From: Bremerella cremea | Lineage (GTDB): Bacteria; Planctomycetota; Planctomycetia; Pirellulales; Pirellulaceae | Assembly (NCBI RefSeq): GCF_003335505.1 | Contig: NZ_QPEX01000010.1 | Span: 434,001-498,000 of the forward strand | DNA length: 64,000 nucleotides | Direction of reading: 5' to 3' | In this document: one piece after another, positions 21,716 through 30,515 of the stretch | Numbering within the stretch: the stretch's first letter is position 1 | How the letters are laid out: the number at the start of each line of letters is the position of its first letter | Position numbers and translations under genes: made by a program | The notes under the pieces: generated by a model | What the model was told of the DNA's origin: nothing | Databases searched by the model: none | What the model saw: only the letters and a program-made list of their open reading frames with translations

Positions 21716-22549
21716 ATGAGATTTTCCGTTGCATTGGGCTGCGTGCCCCTGTTACTGCTTTGCTGCGCACCAAGCGTCGGCCAAGAGAACACCCCCAAGA
21801 CGACCTCTTCTCCACTTCCATCAAAAGAGAACTTTCACCTCTTCTTGCTTGTTGGCCAATCCAACATGGCAGGGCGTGGCAAAGTCACCCCGGCGGATCA
21901 AACGGCTCATCCTCAAGTGCTGATGTTCGACAAATCAGGGAACTGGGTACCCGCGGTCGATCCAATTCACTTCGATAAACCCAAAGTCGTGGGTGTCGGA
22001 CTAGGGCGGACGTTTGGCTTAGAAATTGCCAAAGACAATCCCGATATCACAATCGGCCTGATTCCTTGCGCTGTAGGTGGTTCACCGATTGCCACATGGG
22101 AACCAGGCGCATTCGACAAGGCCACCAAAACTCACCCTTACGACGACGCGTTGAAGCGGGCAAAACAAGCGTTGCCAGCAGGAGAGTTGAAGGGCATTCT
22201 CTGGCATCAAGGGGAAGGTGACTCCACCCCAGAGAAAGCGGCCCTCTACCAAGAAAAGCTCCATGCGTTGATCGAACGTCTTCGCCGAGAACTCAATGCC
22301 CCCGAAGTCCCTTTTATCGCCGGACAAATGGGGCAATTTAGCGAGTCCCCGTGGAGCGAAGCGCGGAAGCAAGTCGATCAAGTTCACCAAGACCTTCCTA
22401 GCCAAGTACCGCACACGGCGTTTGTCTCTTCCACTGGGCTGAAGCATAAAGGTGATCGTGTTCACTTCGATGCCGACTCCTATCGCGAGCTAGGTCGCCG
22501 TTACGCTCAAGCATATCGCCAACTGCAAACTACCGACAGTCAGCCGTAA
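21716..22549 (+). CDS. Exported carbohydrate acetylesterase (SASA/CE6-like)
   Basis: A 277-residue exported SGNH-type esterase of the sialate O-acetylesterase/CE6 family, predicted to remove acetyl groups from sugars or polysaccharides. It has a signal peptide (1-22, ending SVGQ), the nucleophile motif 'FLLVGQSNMAGRG' (Ser near residue 51), 'GGSPIATWEPG', 'GILWHQGEGDS' and the Asp/His block 'GDRVHFDADSYRELGRRYA'. All catalytic blocks are present and the length is normal. It is first in a three-gene run with small gaps (64 and 49 bases) behind a good promoter. Periplasmic or extracellular action is likely; the substrate is unknown. Confidence 0.9.
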   Translation: MRFSVALGCVPLLLLCCAPSVGQENTPKTTSSPLPSKENFHLFLLVGQSNMAGRGKVTPADQTAHPQVLMFDKSGNWVPAVDPIHFDKPKVVGVGLGRTFGLEIAKDNPDITIGLIPCAVGGSPIATWEPGAFDKATKTHPYDDALKRAKQALPAGELKGILWHQGEGDSTPEKAALYQEKLHALIERLRRELNAPEVPFIAGQMGQFSESPWSEARKQVDQVHQDLPSQVPHTAFVSSTGLKHKGDRVHFDADSYRELGRRYAQAYRQLQTTDSQP

Positions 22550-22613
22550 CTTCGAAACCTTGCCTCCTTCTCTTCCCTCAATAAATCTTAACGTAATGTA
22601 TGGAGTATCGTTC

Positions 22614-25586
22614 GTGATCGCATCTGGTTTTCGATCTTTGCCACTCGTTGGCATTCTCGGTTGCTTGTGGACCGCTTGTCTCGGGTTTGCTGAGGAACAT
22701 GATTACGCCGATCAGTTAAAGCCGGTTCCTGGCCTCTCGGCGAACAAAGCTCTAGAGACCTTCACGCTAGCCCCCGGCTTTCGTCTGGAACTGGCCGCGT
22801 CGGAGCCCAACGTTGCCGACCCTGTCGCAATGGCCTTCGATGCCGACGGGCGGATGTTTGTCATCGAAATGCGTGGTTATTCCGAAGACGATGGTCTTTC
22901 GCTGGGACGTGTTCGCCTGCTGGAAGACGCCGACAACGACGGCATCTACGAAAAGAGCACCATCTTCGCAGACGGCTTCTCTTGGCCCACGGCGATCACT
23001 TGCACGCAAGGAGGCGTTCTTGTCGGTGCGGCTCCAGACATCTTTTTCCTGAAAGATACCAATGGCGATGGCCAAGCGGATGAAAAACGGGTCGTCTTTA
23101 CCGGCTTCGGCAAAACGAACGTACAAGGCCTGATGAACACGTTTCAATGGGGGCCGGATAATCGCATTCATGGGGTAACTAGCTCTAGCGGCGCGAACGC
23201 GCAAAGAGTGGTCGACGGCCAGCCCAGCGGAACCCCTCTTTCGCTGCGAGGACGCGACTTTGCCATCGATCCGTTGACCATGCACCTCCAAGCGATCAGT
23301 GGCGGCGGCCAGCACGGCATGAGTTTTAACGACTGGGGCGAGAAGTTCACCTGCAGCAACAGCGATCACTTGCAACAGGTCGTCTACGAAGACGCTTATT
23401 TGGCACGCAACCCTTACGTTTCGGCCCCCAGCCCACGTCTTAGCATTGCCGCCGATGGTGCCCAGGCCGAGGTCTACCGGACCAGCCCTGTCGAAGCATG
23501 GCGTGTCATTCGGACAAAGCTTCGCGCGGCGAAGATTGTTCCTGGCATTGTCGAAGGGGGTGGACGCCCGGCTGGTTACTTTACCGGAGCCACCGGCGTG
23601 ACCATTTACCGGGGCGACAGTTGGCCGACAAAGTACAACGGCTATGCCCTTGTTGGCGATGCCGGCGGTAACCTCGTTCACCGCAAGAAGCTCGAAGACG
23701 ACGGCATTCTTTATCGTGGTGTGCGTGTCGACGAGAAGAGCGAATTCCTCTCGTCCAGCGATATCTGGTTTCGCCCCGTGCAATATGCCAACGCTCCAGA
23801 TGGCTCGCTTTACGTGGCCGATATGTATCGCGAGGTAATCGAACACCCCCAATCACTGCCAGAGATGATCAAGAAACATCTCGACCTGACCAGCGGTCGC
23901 GACATGGGCCGGATCTACCGCGTGGTCGGCAGCGATTTTCAGCGCAAGCCTATCCCCCATCTTTCACAGTTGAAGACAACCGAACTGGTTCCTCTGCTCG
24001 ATTCACCCAATGTTTGGCAGCGGGAAACGGCGGCTCGGTTGTTATACGAGCGGCAAGATCTTGCGGCTGTACCGGCGCTCGAAACGTTGCTTACCCAAGC
24101 TCAAACTCCGCCAGGAACCATTACGGCCCTGCACGCCCTGGCAGGCTTGAACCAGCTAACTGTCGCGCATTTGCTGCCAGCTTTGGCAGATCAAAATCCG
24201 CATGTTCGCCGGCATGCGGTTCAGTTGTCGGAACCGCTGCTGGCCAGTTCCGCCGAGCTACGTAAGAACGTGACTTCCTTAACCGCCGACGAAAGCCCCA
24301 AAGTTCGCTTTCAACTTGCATTCACCGCCGGCTATCTTCCGGCTGCTGAACGCACTCAAACGTTAGCAAAGTTGGCAGAGGTGGATGGAAGCGATCCGTA
24401 CTTTCAAGCTGCGATCCAAAGCTCGGTCAATGAAGGATCGGGCCTCTTGTTAGCCGAGTTGACCTCGACAACCGAAGAGAACTCAGCCCAGGTCCAACCG
24501 CTAATCATTCAACTTGCTACGCAGATTGGCAAACAACAAAGCAAGGCCGACATTGCCGCCTTATTACAACTTTTACCCGCACTGCAAAAATCGAAACCAA
24601 GTGCGTTTGAGAAGATTGTGCGTTCGCTGAACTTGGCTCCCGATAGCCGAATGGCCCAGCAATTGGCCGCCGCTACCGGAGGCCAATCTGCTCAGGTTTT
24701 TGGTCAAATGGTTGCTGACGCAGTGGCGGTGCTCGAAGACAAAGAAGCGAGCTTAAAAGCCAAGGTCGACGCCGTAAAAGTCTTACGTTACGGCAAGTTC
24801 GATCGCGAGCGGTTCGAAGAACTATTGGCTCCGACTGCTCCTTTAGAAATCCAACGGCAAGCGATCGTCGTGTTGGGTAGCTTCGATTCGCCTGAGATCG
24901 CTACCCTGCTGGTGAAGAAGTGGCCCGAACTCAGTCCGCAACTACGCCCGACGGCACTCGACAATCTCGTCACACGTGAGGCCTGGCGGACGACGTTGCT
25001 CCAAGCGATCGAGTCTAGTGAAATTCCCAAGGCCGATTTAAGCGCCGAGCAGATCGCCCAGTTAACCTCGCTGCTAACGGCCAGCCAAGCCAAGCAATAC
25101 GCCAGCCTCTTTCAAAAATCGTCGCACACCGAACGTGACGCGTTGATTAACGATTACCAGCAAGCACTTACCATGAAAGGGGACTCGGCCAAAGGGAAAA
25201 TCGTGTTCGAGAAAAACTGTGCGGCTTGCCATCAACTCGACGGCTTAGGACACGCGATTGGTCCGAACCTGGCCGCGATGAAAAATCGTGGGCCGGACGC
25301 CATCTTGACGAACGTGCTCAACCCCAATGCCGAGGTCAACCCGCAGTTCATGAACTACATCTGTCAAACGGCAAATGGAAGGGGCGTTTCAGGCATGATT
25401 GCCAGCGAGACCTCTAACAGTATCACCTTTATCAAAGGTGACAACAAAACCGAAACGGTCTTGCGGATCGATATCGACCAGATGCGCAGCACCGGTGTCT
25501 CGCTCATGCCGGAAGGCCTGGAGAAGACCATCGATAAACAGGCCATGGCCGACCTGCTTTCCTACTTGATGCAAGATCGTAACTAG
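22614..25586 (+). CDS. Exported propeller/HEAT/cytochrome c dehydrogenase-like protein
   Basis: About 990 residues. A signal peptide (about 1-28) is followed by a 'membrane-bound dehydrogenase' beta-propeller (about 40-450; 'FRLELAASEPNVADPVAMAFDADGRMFVIEMRGY', 'ADMYREVIEHP'), HEAT-like repeats (about 460-840) and a single-haem domain with CAACH near residue 869 and 'GHAIGPNLAAM..RGPDAILTNVLNPNAEV'. This is the planctomycete PVC-type architecture without the DUF1080 domain found in the two larger paralogues at 2.8-10.8 kb. GTG 22614 is chosen because TGGAG lies about 9 bases upstream; ATG 22596 is an alternative. It is inferred to oxidise a sugar or alcohol in the periplasm and hand electrons to its haem. 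Confidence 0.85.
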   Translation: MIASGFRSLPLVGILGCLWTACLGFAEEHDYADQLKPVPGLSANKALETFTLAPGFRLELAASEPNVADPVAMAFDADGRMFVIEMRGYSEDDGLSLGRVRLLEDADNDGIYEKSTIFADGFSWPTAITCTQGGVLVGAAPDIFFLKDTNGDGQADEKRVVFTGFGKTNVQGLMNTFQWGPDNRIHGVTSSSGANAQRVVDGQPSGTPLSLRGRDFAIDPLTMHLQAISGGGQHGMSFNDWGEKFTCSNSDHLQQVVYEDAYLARNPYVSAPSPRLSIAADGAQAEVYRTSPVEAWRVIRTKLRAAKIVPGIVEGGGRPAGYFTGATGVTIYRGDSWPTKYNGYALVGDAGGNLVHRKKLEDDGILYRGVRVDEKSEFLSSSDIWFRPVQYANAPDGSLYVADMYREVIEHPQSLPEMIKKHLDLTSGRDMGRIYRVVGSDFQRKPIPHLSQLKTTELVPLLDSPNVWQRETAARLLYERQDLAAVPALETLLTQAQTPPGTITALHALAGLNQLTVAHLLPALADQNPHVRRHAVQLSEPLLASSAELRKNVTSLTADESPKVRFQLAFTAGYLPAAERTQTLAKLAEVDGSDPYFQAAIQSSVNEGSGLLLAELTSTTEENSAQVQPLIIQLATQIGKQQSKADIAALLQLLPALQKSKPSAFEKIVRSLNLAPDSRMAQQLAAATGGQSAQVFGQMVADAVAVLEDKEASLKAKVDAVKVLRYGKFDRERFEELLAPTAPLEIQRQAIVVLGSFDSPEIATLLVKKWPELSPQLRPTALDNLVTREAWRTTLLQAIESSEIPKADLSAEQIAQLTSLLTASQAKQYASLFQKSSHTERDALINDYQQALTMKGDSAKGKIVFEKNCAACHQLDGLGHAIGPNLAAMKNRGPDAILTNVLNPNAEVNPQFMNYICQTANGRGVSGMIASETSNSITFIKGDNKTETVLRIDIDQMRSTGVSLMPEGLEKTIDKQAMADLLSYLMQDRN

Positions 25587-25635
25587 TCCACGCCTCACTT
25601 CCCTTTCTCTTTCTTACCTATCAGGGAAAAACACC

Positions 25636-27012
25636 ATGAATTGCGTAACCTCTTTGCGTGCCTGCTTAGCGGTGACGGTGCTTGCTGTCACTTTATTTTC
25701 AGCCAATACGTTACCAGCCGAACCGCTGAAACTTAGTACGTTTGCCGTCGATGCCTCGCCACCGGTCGGCAGCCCTTTGGCTTACGATATGACTAAGGGC
25801 ATCCAGGAACCCCTCACGCTCAAAGGCGTAATTCTTCAAGGCGATCAAACCGTCGTGCTGTGCGCGCTCGATTGGATCGGGGTGGCCAACGGTTCTCAAG
25901 ATGTTTTCAAAGAAGCCATTGCCGAGGCGGTTGGCACCAAGCCAGAACTGATCATGCTGCATACGCTCCATCAACACGACGCGCCCGAGGCGGATGCCAC
26001 CACGCACGAGGTTTTGGCAGAATTCAACCTGCCGGCAGAAAAACGATACGACCAGAAGTTTGTGGCCGACGTCGTTGCTCGGACAGCTGCGGCGGCGAAG
26101 CAGGCAACAAGCTCGTGGCAAACGGTCACCCATATCGGGCTGGGCGAAGGAGTGATCGAAAAGGTTGCCTCCAACCGTCGTATTCTGGGGGAAGATGGCA
26201 AAGTAAAGTACACGCGTTACACCGCCACTACGGACCCTGTCATTCGAGCCCAACCGACCGGCACCATCGATCCGATGTGCAAGTCGATTAGCTTTTACAA
26301 TGAAGACAAACCTCTGGCCGTCATGACCTACTACGCGACCCATCCGCAAAGCTATTATCGCACCGGCATGGCCAATCCAGATTTCCCAGGCATGGCCCGC
26401 AATAGCCGCCAAGAGAAAACCAACGTCTTCCATATTCACTTCAATGGGGCTGGGGGCAACATTGGGGCTGGCAAGTGGAACGATGGGGCGCATGAGAATC
26501 GCCAGGTGTTGGCCGATCGCGTGGAAAGCGGCATGACGTTGGCTTTCAACGCGACCGAAAAGTTCCCGATCAGCAGTAGCGATATGGAAATGACTTCCGT
26601 GGAAGTGCAGCTCCCCCCTGCCCTGCACTTGGTCCAAGAGAACTTACTGACCACGCTCAAAGATAGCAATTCCTCAGAACAAGCTCGCTGGCAAGCCGCC
26701 CGAGAACTGGTTTGGCTGCGTCGCTGTGAAGCAGGCGATACGATCGCACTTTCCTGTTTGAAACTTGGTAAGGCACGCATCATTCACATGCCAGGCGAGT
26801 TGTTCGTCGAATATCAACTGGCTGCCCAGAAAATGCGGCCTGACTTGTTCGTCGCCATGGCCGCCTACGGTGATTACTCCCCTGGCTATATCGGCACCGA
26901 AATCGCTTACTCGCAAGGTGGCTACGAAACAAGCCAAGCCGCCACCCGCGTTTCCAGCCGAGTCGAACAAGTGTTGATGGCCGGCATCCAGAAATTGCTA
27001 CAGAATCAATAA
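25636..27012 (+). CDS. Exported neutral-ceramidase-like protein
   Basis: A 458-residue exported protein with a signal peptide ending near 'LPAEP'. The order of motifs resembles the N-terminal catalytic part of neutral/alkaline ceramidases: an early acidic 'DASPPVG', 'LHTLHQHDAPEAD' where ceramidases have the metal-binding HTHSGP, 'MTYYATHPQSYY' where they have a conserved 'HPT', then 'HFNGAGGNIGAGKW', which parallels 'SNVGDVSPN'. These planctomycete proteins are shorter than true ceramidases and the substrate is not established; hydrolysis of an amide- or sugar-linked lipid is only a possibility. AGGGAA precedes the ATG and the gene lies 49 bases after the cytochrome gene, closing the cluster. 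Confidence 0.65.
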   Translation: MNCVTSLRACLAVTVLAVTLFSANTLPAEPLKLSTFAVDASPPVGSPLAYDMTKGIQEPLTLKGVILQGDQTVVLCALDWIGVANGSQDVFKEAIAEAVGTKPELIMLHTLHQHDAPEADATTHEVLAEFNLPAEKRYDQKFVADVVARTAAAAKQATSSWQTVTHIGLGEGVIEKVASNRRILGEDGKVKYTRYTATTDPVIRAQPTGTIDPMCKSISFYNEDKPLAVMTYYATHPQSYYRTGMANPDFPGMARNSRQEKTNVFHIHFNGAGGNIGAGKWNDGAHENRQVLADRVESGMTLAFNATEKFPISSSDMEMTSVEVQLPPALHLVQENLLTTLKDSNSSEQARWQAARELVWLRRCEAGDTIALSCLKLGKARIIHMPGELFVEYQLAAQKMRPDLFVAMAAYGDYSPGYIGTEIAYSQGGYETSQAATRVSSRVEQVLMAGIQKLLQNQ

Positions 27013-27034
27013 AAGACCGAGGCGAGTCCCTTAC

Positions 27035-27072
27035 TTGCATTTGCCCCTCGCATGGCCTTGGGGCGAATGCAA
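27035..27072. terminator. Stem-loop between convergent genes
   Basis: TTGCATTTGCCCC (27035-27047) pairs with GGGGCGAATGCAA (27060-27072) with one wobble and a 12-base loop. No T-tract on either side, but the position between converging transcripts fits a two-way terminator. Confidence 0.5.
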
Positions 27073-27083
27073 ACGTACCCTCT

Positions 27084-30000
27084 CTAGGACAAAATCGCCT
27101 GCAGATCTTCTGCCGTAAGGCTTTTCAGCAACGAGCTATCCGCCGAAATAATCGCCTCGGCGAGAGTGCTTTTCTTCGCTTGTAACTCGAGTATCTTTTC
27201 TTCTACCGTATTCTTAGCGATCAAGCGATAAGCAAAGACAGGCTTGGTTTGACCAATGCGATGGGCCCGGTCAATCGCCTGGGCTTCCACGGCAGGGTTC
27301 CACCAAGGATCAAGCAGAAACACGAAGTCAGCCGCCGTTAAGTTAAGCCCGGTTCCGCCAGCTTTGAGACTAATCAGAAATACCGAGCAACTCGCCTCGT
27401 TCTGAAACTGCTCGACCCGCGCCTGGCGATCGCGTGTTTTTCCGTCAAGATATTGATACGTGATTGCAGCTTTGTCGAGCTTTCGCCGAACGATATCGAG
27501 CATCGTGGTGAACTGCGAAAACACCAAGGCTTTGTGCCCTTCTTGCACCACCTCGTCTAACTGCTCCAACAGCAAATCGAGCTTGGCGGATGTTTTCTCT
27601 TTGTGCGCGGGATCGATTAAGCCTGGATGGCACGCGGCCTGTCGGAGTCGTAGCAGCGCTTCCAGAACGTGAATTTTCGCTTTGGCGAGTCCCGTTTCCG
27701 CAATTCGTTGGTTGAGTGCCAGACGATAGTGCTCGCGGAGTTGATCGTATTGTTTCTGCTGTGCCGCAGGCAGTTCACAGTAGAGTCGCTGCTCTGCTTT
27801 CTCGGGAAGTTGCGGCAACACCTGGGCTTTGGTTCTCCGAAGGAGAAACGGTGCGATCCCTTGCCGCAACGATTCGATCTTCTGTTGATCGATCTCGGTA
27901 TTCTTCGCAATCAAATCCTTAAACGCATGACTACTACCTAGTAGCCCGGGGTTTAGGAATTCAAACAGGGACCATAATTCGCCCAAATGGTTTTCGATCG
28001 GTGTTCCAGACAACGCCAAGCGATGCCGGGCCTGAAGCAAGCGGCTGGCCTTGGCAGTTTGCGAAGACGCATTTTTGATGGCTTGAGCTTCATCTAAAAT
28101 AGCATAGTCCCATAAGGTATTACTAAGACGTTCGAAGTCCTTTCGTAACGTGCCGTAGGTGGTAAGCACCAAATCGTATTCGGTCAGATCGGGAAACTGC
28201 TTCTTGCGATCGGTGCCGGTATACTCGGCGACTTGCAAACGTGGCGCGAACCGCTCGGCTTCCTGCCGCCAGTTGTGAATAATACTGTTGGGCGCAACCA
28301 CTAGCGAAGGACGTTTATCCGCTTCTTTGGGTTGACGTTGATTTCGGCTAGCCAGCAATGCCAAGACTTGCACCGTTTTTCCCAGGCCCATGTCGTCGGC
28401 CAAGCAACCACCGAGGCTGAATTTCTCTAAAAATCGCAACCATCCCAAGCCTTCCTGCTGATACTCGCGCAGTTCCCCTTGAAAGGCTTTCGGAGGCTTC
28501 ACCGGTTTTACTCCGGTAAACGATTGCAAACGTTTCCGTTGTTCGGCGAAACGACGGTCTACGGTAATCGTTTGATTTTCTCCGAGGTTCGATAACATCG
28601 CGTCCAGCAACAAAGCTTGGCTCGATTGAAAACGCAAAGCGTCTCCCTCGGACTTGCCAGCGAAGCCCTCCAAGCTCTGGTACTTATCGAGCCACTTTTG
28701 CGGTAAGATCCCCTGCGTTCCGTCCCCCAAACGTATCAGCCCCTCCCCTTTTTCCAGGGCGGTTAGCAAATCTGGCAGCGAGGCCGAAATTCCCTCGAAA
28801 TCGACTTCTCCTTCCAAGTCGAACCAGTCAATATTCGATTTCACTCGTAACGAGAGTTGACTGGCTTTTCGGACACGCGTTCCTTTCGCATGCACTTCCC
28901 AGCCCTCGTCGACTAAGGTAGCAACAACTGGCTCTAGATTGGCAATTGGAAACTGAACATCTCCTGGCTCGGAATTCCCTGTATAAGACTCCTCTTTGGG
29001 CATCATGCCCAGCCTCATCAGGCGTTCCAAGAGCACTCCCTCGGCAGCTTCATTCGCGCACAAGACTTGCCCCGCCTCGGCATCGAACCAAGCCCGCTTC
29101 CCTCCATTGATTTTTAATTCCTCATTGTCGTAGAGAAAGGAAACACTCGCGTTGAGATGTCGGGAGGAGCGGTAGCGATACGTAGTTGAAGGGGGATGAA
29201 TTACGATCTTCCCTTGCGGAGTCCCCGGCATTCCAGGCACCGCCAGGGAAGCGTCCCCGGTCACTTCGACCTTCTCACCTTTGCGCCACAATTCCTGGAT
29301 TAATCCTTGCCGATCGGCATACGGAATGGTTAGCGATTCCTTCTCTAGCAAGATATCCAACCAGCGCGTGTCACGCGGATAAGTAAACCGCCCAAGTTCA
29401 CTCCCCACTAAGGCAAGCCCTGTGGCGTAGAACCGCAATCCGTCTGAGACCGGGCGGACCTCTTCCCCACGCGCCAATTGTCCCCGCAGTTCCCACTGCT
29501 GGTTCTCGTCGTCCCGCTCAGCGTGAAGCTGAAACCGCCACGGTTCTCCCTCGTTCCAAGCGATCGTGTGAGGTTCAGAGAACTCTGGGTGGTCTTCCAT
29601 GGAAAAATAGAATCGCTCTGTTTCCGCAAGCGCTGGCAAGACGTTGTCGTAAAGTTCCACATTCAATTGAACTTGCGTGGATCGATTTTTAATATACCGA
29701 TCGGAGTAGTGGAAATAGTCTGACTCGTCGTCCACCACATGGTTGCCCAGCAAAATCGCTAATAACGAGCGATCTTCGGCGTTCGAGATCTCTGGAAAAA
29801 GAGGATCATCAACAAAGTACGGCTTACTCGCTCCCCAGTTACCATCCTTCTTGCGATCTCGTCGGCGAAGCTCAATCACGGGTACCGGCAAGCCAATGTC
29901 GAGCACCAAATGAAATAGCAATTGCCCGGACTGCTGCACTTGCCAGTGAGTCTTTTCCAGTCGATCGATATCGTCAAAATGTTCCTTGTAATGTTCCAAC

Positions 30001-30449
30001 TGTTTCTTCCACGAGAGGCTACGAGTGGTTTTTGACTTTGTCGTTCTCTTGGGTTTAGGCGGCTGTTCTGGCAACTGCGATTGGTCAAAACCAAAGCCCA
30101 TGCTATCGGCAAACAGCAATGCGGCCCAAATGTGTTTACACAGTTCCCCTTTCACAAAATAGGGGCAAGAACACTCTAAACCGTCCGTACCACTTTCGCT
30201 CCAATCGAGCAAAACGCCATAGGCTTCTGCCTGAGAACCTTCGACAGAAAAAGAAGCCCAATTCTTCTCGACGTGGGTGAGTTTTACCGCTTTATCGGCG
30301 AAGTACTCTTCGCCACGAAAGCGAACCGCGGGACTGAATTCCTTTCGATATCGATCTTCCAAGCCCACCAGAAACTCCGTTTCTTCGCTTAACCTGCTCA
30401 AATGAAAATAGCCAAATCGACTTACTAGGCCCACAAGCCGTTCTACCAA
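27084..30449 (-). CDS. SWIM zinc-finger SNF2-family helicase
   Basis: An 1121-residue cytoplasmic DNA-dependent ATPase of the bacterial SNF2/RapA-like group. The N-terminus carries a SWIM finger ('CSCPYFVKGELCKHIWAAL', near 95-113). The C-terminal half has all helicase motifs: Walker A in 'LADDMGLGKTVQ', 'LTTYGTLRKD', 'DEAQAIKN', 'LSGTPIENHLGELWSLFEFL', 'ALVFSQFTTMLDIV', 'LISLKAGGTGLNL' and 'QAIDRAHRIGQ'. The family remodels protein-DNA complexes, but the specific role here is unknown. The start is uncertain: the longest frame begins with TTG (30449), a GTG (30434) is also possible, and the nearest ATG is out of frame. A terminator lies just upstream, so its promoter must be very close or inside the neighbouring gene. 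Confidence 0.9.
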   Translation of the reverse strand: MVERLVGLVSRFGYFHLSRLSEETEFLVGLEDRYRKEFSPAVRFRGEEYFADKAVKLTHVEKNWASFSVEGSQAEAYGVLLDWSESGTDGLECSCPYFVKGELCKHIWAALLFADSMGFGFDQSQLPEQPPKPKRTTKSKTTRSLSWKKQLEHYKEHFDDIDRLEKTHWQVQQSGQLLFHLVLDIGLPVPVIELRRRDRKKDGNWGASKPYFVDDPLFPEISNAEDRSLLAILLGNHVVDDESDYFHYSDRYIKNRSTQVQLNVELYDNVLPALAETERFYFSMEDHPEFSEPHTIAWNEGEPWRFQLHAERDDENQQWELRGQLARGEEVRPVSDGLRFYATGLALVGSELGRFTYPRDTRWLDILLEKESLTIPYADRQGLIQELWRKGEKVEVTGDASLAVPGMPGTPQGKIVIHPPSTTYRYRSSRHLNASVSFLYDNEELKINGGKRAWFDAEAGQVLCANEAAEGVLLERLMRLGMMPKEESYTGNSEPGDVQFPIANLEPVVATLVDEGWEVHAKGTRVRKASQLSLRVKSNIDWFDLEGEVDFEGISASLPDLLTALEKGEGLIRLGDGTQGILPQKWLDKYQSLEGFAGKSEGDALRFQSSQALLLDAMLSNLGENQTITVDRRFAEQRKRLQSFTGVKPVKPPKAFQGELREYQQEGLGWLRFLEKFSLGGCLADDMGLGKTVQVLALLASRNQRQPKEADKRPSLVVAPNSIIHNWRQEAERFAPRLQVAEYTGTDRKKQFPDLTEYDLVLTTYGTLRKDFERLSNTLWDYAILDEAQAIKNASSQTAKASRLLQARHRLALSGTPIENHLGELWSLFEFLNPGLLGSSHAFKDLIAKNTEIDQQKIESLRQGIAPFLLRRTKAQVLPQLPEKAEQRLYCELPAAQQKQYDQLREHYRLALNQRIAETGLAKAKIHVLEALLRLRQAACHPGLIDPAHKEKTSAKLDLLLEQLDEVVQEGHKALVFSQFTTMLDIVRRKLDKAAITYQYLDGKTRDRQARVEQFQNEASCSVFLISLKAGGTGLNLTAADFVFLLDPWWNPAVEAQAIDRAHRIGQTKPVFAYRLIAKNTVEEKILELQAKKSTLAEAIISADSSLLKSLTAEDLQAILS

Positions 30450-30456
30450 ACATCAA

Positions 30457-30486
30457 AACCCAACCAGCTTGGAAACTGGTTGGGTT
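30457..30486 (-). terminator. Terminator of the alcohol dehydrogenase gene
   Basis: An 11-bp perfect stem (AACCCAACCAG with CTGGTTGGGTT) and an 8-base loop. Read on the minus strand it is followed by TTGATGTTT. It lies between the dehydrogenase stop and the helicase start. Confidence 0.65.
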
Positions 30487-30515
30487 CGGTAGAGTTTCTT
30501 CGCCCCAGCAACACG

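Noticed and set aside
22767..23852. Long open frame antisense to the third cytochrome/propeller gene
   Set aside because: Antisense shadow; the plus-strand product has clear domains.
25711..26637. Open frame antisense to the ceramidase-like gene
   Set aside because: Antisense shadow without recognisable features.
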